From assembly GCA_002501805.1 (NCBI GenBank), contig DAOI01000011.1, forward strand, positions 11,661 to 75,660: 64,000 nucleotides of DNA, in the 5' to 3' direction. Positions 62,601 through 64,000 of the stretch are shown in pieces. The stretch's first letter is position 1, and every line of letters starts with the position of its first letter. The DNA is from Euryarchaeota archaeon UBA463 (GTDB lineage: Archaea > Thermoplasmatota > Poseidoniia > Poseidoniales > Thalassarchaeaceae). The notes beneath the pieces are model-generated. The model was not told the DNA's origin. It ran no database searches and worked only from the letters and a program-made list of their open reading frames with translations. Made by a program: the position numbers and the translations under genes.

Positions 62601-63337
62601 ACGCCATCTTTCTGAGAGAAAATCTTTGCTACCTCTGTCTCATGAGCATATTTCTTGTTCTTTTCCACTGTAACTCTATTTGGAGCTAGATCCTCCATTG
62701 AAATCAGAACCCTCTCAGTACCGTTAATGATGAAGTAGCCCCCGGGATCTAGTGGATCTTCTCCGGCCTTCCTCAGAAGTTCTTTGTGCCTGAGAGCATC
62801 TTCAGGTGAAGTCGTAGGAGACAGTTTCAGAGACTTTTCTTGTGTCCCTGCAATGTGGTCCGGATGTAGATTACACCTTCCAGATCTGACCATTATGGGG
62901 AGGTTTCCTATATGGACGCCCTCTTCCTCGATGAACCCAACATCGGATTCTAAGGTAGAAGGTGGAAGGTCATCCCTGTATATCTTGAAATCCAAGTATA
63001 TGGGTGAGAAATATGTTAGCTTTCTTAGTCTGCATTCAAGTGGAGTGGCCGGGTGTTCTGCACCGTTTGCCTCTCTGACGGTAGGAGCGCCCAAACGAAT
63101 ACCCTTCATCCTGATGTAAATCTCCTTATCCAAGACGTCGAGCTTGATCATTCCGCCTGCATCCGGTCCGCCTGGAACATCTTCCAGAGGATCGTCGCTA
63201 CCAATTCTAATTCCTCTGACTATCCTTTCCATACGACTGCTCTTGCCATCTCCGCTAGGAATGCAATCATTGTATGATGCCAACTGGTGATTCACCATAC
63301 TTCTGTGTGCGAAATAACTCTCAACTATCTCCTTCAT
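59612..63337 (-). CDS. rpoB: RNA polymerase subunit B, unsplit
   Basis: Second-largest polymerase subunit, 1241 residues in one piece. Many euryarchaea split this gene into rpoB'' and rpoB'; here it is continuous. Conserved blocks include the fork and protrusion region GGYFIINGTERVLISMEDLAPNR, HPTHWGRLCPNETPEGQNCGLVKN, GDKFASRHGQKGIIGRI, and the C-terminal zinc site CNTPRCGHIAYYDWKRRTTVCPSCGD. A strong ribosome-binding site (AGGAGGAAAT) precedes the ATG at 63337 and overlaps the end of rpoH. Confidence 0.97.
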   Translation of the reverse strand: MKEIVESYFAHRSMVNHQLASYNDCIPSGDGKSSRMERIVRGIRIGSDDPLEDVPGGPDAGGMIKLDVLDKEIYIRMKGIRLGAPTVREANGAEHPATPLECRLRKLTYFSPIYLDFKIYRDDLPPSTLESDVGFIEEEGVHIGNLPIMVRSGRCNLHPDHIAGTQEKSLKLSPTTSPEDALRHKELLRKAGEDPLDPGGYFIINGTERVLISMEDLAPNRVTVEKNKKYAHETEVAKIFSQKDGVRKPINVEKRRDGMLMVKIPSAGTTAIPVVLLMRALGMENDRDIFSAIAGPVEAMKYTVANLNDVKDNPEYGVDNTEEAMAWLEKKFAAGQQKEYRESRIQNLLDKELLPHLGSEDDVRTKKAIFLGRIVRQVLEMAITNRDPNDKDHYANKRVRLAGDLMEDLFRVGVQGLARDLKYQLERHHNRKRELKINSCLRPDVLTSKIMHALATGNWVGGRSGVSQLLDRTTYLASLSHMRRVTSPLVRSQPHFEARDLHPTHWGRLCPNETPEGQNCGLVKNAAQMIDVSEEVPEDDVKELLVEAGVNPNPEGWADGSRIHVNGDIFGLHKRPNKLVSQFKRRRRSGRIRPEVSIRHDTENRDVYINTDRGRIMRPLLVLEDGSLNLAKFHLEALRTGEITFSDLVSSGVIEWVDAEEEEDLLIAPRPFDLPELSPKNKRPMDPAKVEWTNLGQEEISKAKLKVEVQMPDGSTVSEKFSVPLNYHQKEIETLRKKEKKDNTVLVYTHVEIDPQLILGVCAALVPYPEHNSTPRVTGGTAMVKQSLGLPSANYRLRPDTRAHVMHYPQVSVVGTRAMDTTNFNSRPGGQNFVVAIMSHHGYNMQDAVIMNKASVERGLGRSTFIRTYNAENRRFPGGQEERIEVPGTGLDEVKGMKSFDSYAHLERDGLPVPEEFLSSGGGPDSAVLVGKTSPPRFLEEAHGAFLQAQERRESSMMVRHGEYGWVDNVFVTESLDSGRLVRITVRTNKIPELGDKFASRHGQKGIIGRIVEERDMPFTADGTIPDLIINPHAIPSRMTVAHVLEMVGGKVGSLEARRIDGTAFTGEKEDSLRAGLLRNGFNHTGRENMISGETGEQYPAEVFVGVIYYQRLHHLVSSKLHARSRGRVQILTRQPTEGRARQGGLRFGEMERDCLISHGASMVIKDRLLDESDGWPLMVCNTPRCGHIAYYDWKRRTTVCPSCGDRADVHSVQTSYAFKLLLDEMKSLGVAMRLELEDRR

Positions 63338-63349
63338 ACTATTTCCTCC

Positions 63350-63937
63350 TTAATTGCTCTCCACGATTAGTCTGTATGCAGTGCTAGCGCCTGCTGACCT
63401 ACTATATCTGAAAATTTTGACGACCCTGTTTTTCAGCCATCCGGCCGGAAGATCTGTTCTCTCTGACTCCTCCATTTCCTTCAGTGCCTGTACGGATGGA
63501 TCTGTGATCAGAATTTTTGGAAGAAGCTCCTTAGCCAATCTTTTGCTTCCATCAACTTCTGTTTCCATTAATCCCCATGGAGATAGTTCTGAAGCCTCCT
63601 CCTCTTCTGGTACAAGGGAATGGTGAGGGACCAACTGGTGGTTTAGAACGTTGAATCTATCTTCCCCAAGTGGGATATCCTCGTCAAGAAGGGCCGTTCT
63701 GGAAATGGTAACCCTTCCTGATCTGCTCCTTCTCCTGGAAGCGGCTTGTTCGCGGATTATTCCCATTATATTTTCTAACTCTGAGGCGCCCGACTCTAAG
63801 CCTACCTTTTTGGCGACTTCTTCGACGGTCATTCTTTTGATAGCGTCCATGTTTGCATCATCGGCAAGTTTGTGTGCGTGCTCTTCGGATACTCCGAGTT
63901 CGATAAGCCTCTTTTTAGTTGAGCTTTTTACTGCCAT
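63350..63937 (-). CDS. rpoH: RNA polymerase subunit H with extra N-terminal domain
   Basis: Archaeal counterpart of the Rpb5 C-terminal domain. The core is FNVLNHQLVPHHSLV...LPKILITDPSVQAL...VVKIFRYSRSAGASTAYRLIV, all typical of RpoH. Standard RpoH has about 75-85 residues; this protein has 195. Residues 1-60 are the same extra domain found at the start of RpoA'' (VKSSTKKRLIELGVSEEHAHKLADD at 3-27), followed by an Arg/Ser linker (ASRRRSRSGR). The ATG at 63937 has GGAAGG upstream; a TTG at 63961 would add eight residues. It is the first gene of the polymerase operon. Confidence 0.95.
   Translation of the reverse strand: MAVKSSTKKRLIELGVSEEHAHKLADDANMDAIKRMTVEEVAKKVGLESGASELENIMGIIREQAASRRRSRSGRVTISRTALLDEDIPLGEDRFNVLNHQLVPHHSLVPEEEEASELSPWGLMETEVDGSKRLAKELLPKILITDPSVQALKEMEESERTDLPAGWLKNRVVKIFRYSRSAGASTAYRLIVESN
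63758..63937 (-). other. Extra N-terminal domain of RpoH shared with RpoA''
   Basis: Residues 1-60 of RpoH. In the first 52 aligned positions about 25 are identical to the start of RpoA'', including VKS-TKK, EE-AHKLADD and the SG pair. Both pattern and length suggest a small helical, possibly helix-hairpin-helix, domain. Confidence 0.75.
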
Positions 63938-63961
63938 TTTCCTTCCCGCCTCGGTGTCCAA

Positions 63962-64000
63962 AATCGACCACGGTCCTGTAGCCGGCAGGCGGGCGCGGGG
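63962..64000. other. GC-rich end of window, possible edge of a structured RNA
   Basis: The last 39 bases are roughly four-fifths G+C, unlike the surrounding genes. On the minus strand they lead into GGTCGATTTTGG, a T-run that could end an RNA gene lying beyond the window. No known RNA can be named from this fragment. It is also where the promoter of the polymerase operon should be. Confidence 0.3.

Noticed and set aside
1..64000. CRISPR arrays, insertion sequences, prophage or integrated elements
   Set aside because: No regularly spaced direct repeats, transposase or integrase motifs, or attachment-site-like duplication next to the tRNA were seen.

Overview
The window reads as a chromosome segment of a planktonic euryarchaeon, most likely Marine Group II (Candidatus Poseidoniales) or a close relative. 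This is an inference from gene content and style. Archaeal information genes (RNA polymerase rpoH-rpoB-rpoA1-rpoA2, L30e, eS1/S3ae, EndA, aCPSF1, proteasome beta, SepF, archaeal TrpS and ValS) are mixed with bacterial-type metabolic genes (ThyA-FolA, class 2 dihydroorotate dehydrogenase, proton-translocating transhydrogenase, PlsC-type acyltransferase, MqnC, type IA topoisomerase). Genes are packed with very short gaps. There are many large secreted or membrane-anchored proteins of no known family. I see no rRNA, CRISPR array, insertion sequence or phage region, and no clear frameshifted gene.

Layout. 1-9.5 kb: superoxide dismutase (cut by the window edge), a phosphoglycerate dehydrogenase-like enzyme, ValS, an RND/MMPL exporter, an EVE-domain protein, the SRP 7S RNA, CcmE and PyrD. 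9.5-20.8 kb: an orphan, a Z-DNA-prone tract and topoisomerase I, a geranylgeranyl reductase with a membrane partner, MqnC, Xaa-Pro aminopeptidase, a PKD-like surface protein, a PfkB-family kinase and tRNA-splicing endonuclease. 20.8-29.7 kb: a secreted M6-like metalloprotease, TatC, a CxCH surface protein, the three-gene transhydrogenase, malate dehydrogenase, a NUDIX hydrolase and tRNA-Pro(TGG). 29.7-45.7 kb: aCPSF1/FttA, proteasome beta, SepF and ZPR1, TrpS, a saccharopine-dehydrogenase-like enzyme, PlsC, ThyA-FolA, DoxX-like and MscS membrane proteins, MazG, an MTAP-like phosphorylase, ribosomal eS1 with a C-terminal SAP domain, an exosome-associated COG1325-like protein, ferredoxin and PdxS.

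45.7-53.6 kb holds the best candidate for an undescribed system. It is a bidirectional cluster. On the minus strand a secreted/membrane protein with cytoplasmic zinc ribbons, a DtxR-like regulator, a five-helix membrane protein and a coiled-coil protein overlap one another. On the plus strand, from a shared intergenic region of about 100 bp, come three more coiled-coil proteins. The coiled-coil proteins are related in style, and at least two share a near-identical C-terminal motif.

53.6-64 kb: an orphan, L30e, then the RNA polymerase operon read leftward. RpoA' carries an insertion of about 150 residues with two cysteine pairs. RpoA'' and RpoH both begin with the same extra domain, with about half of the first 52 residues identical, followed by an Arg/Ser-rich linker. 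The window ends in a GC-rich stretch that may belong to a structured RNA lying outside it.
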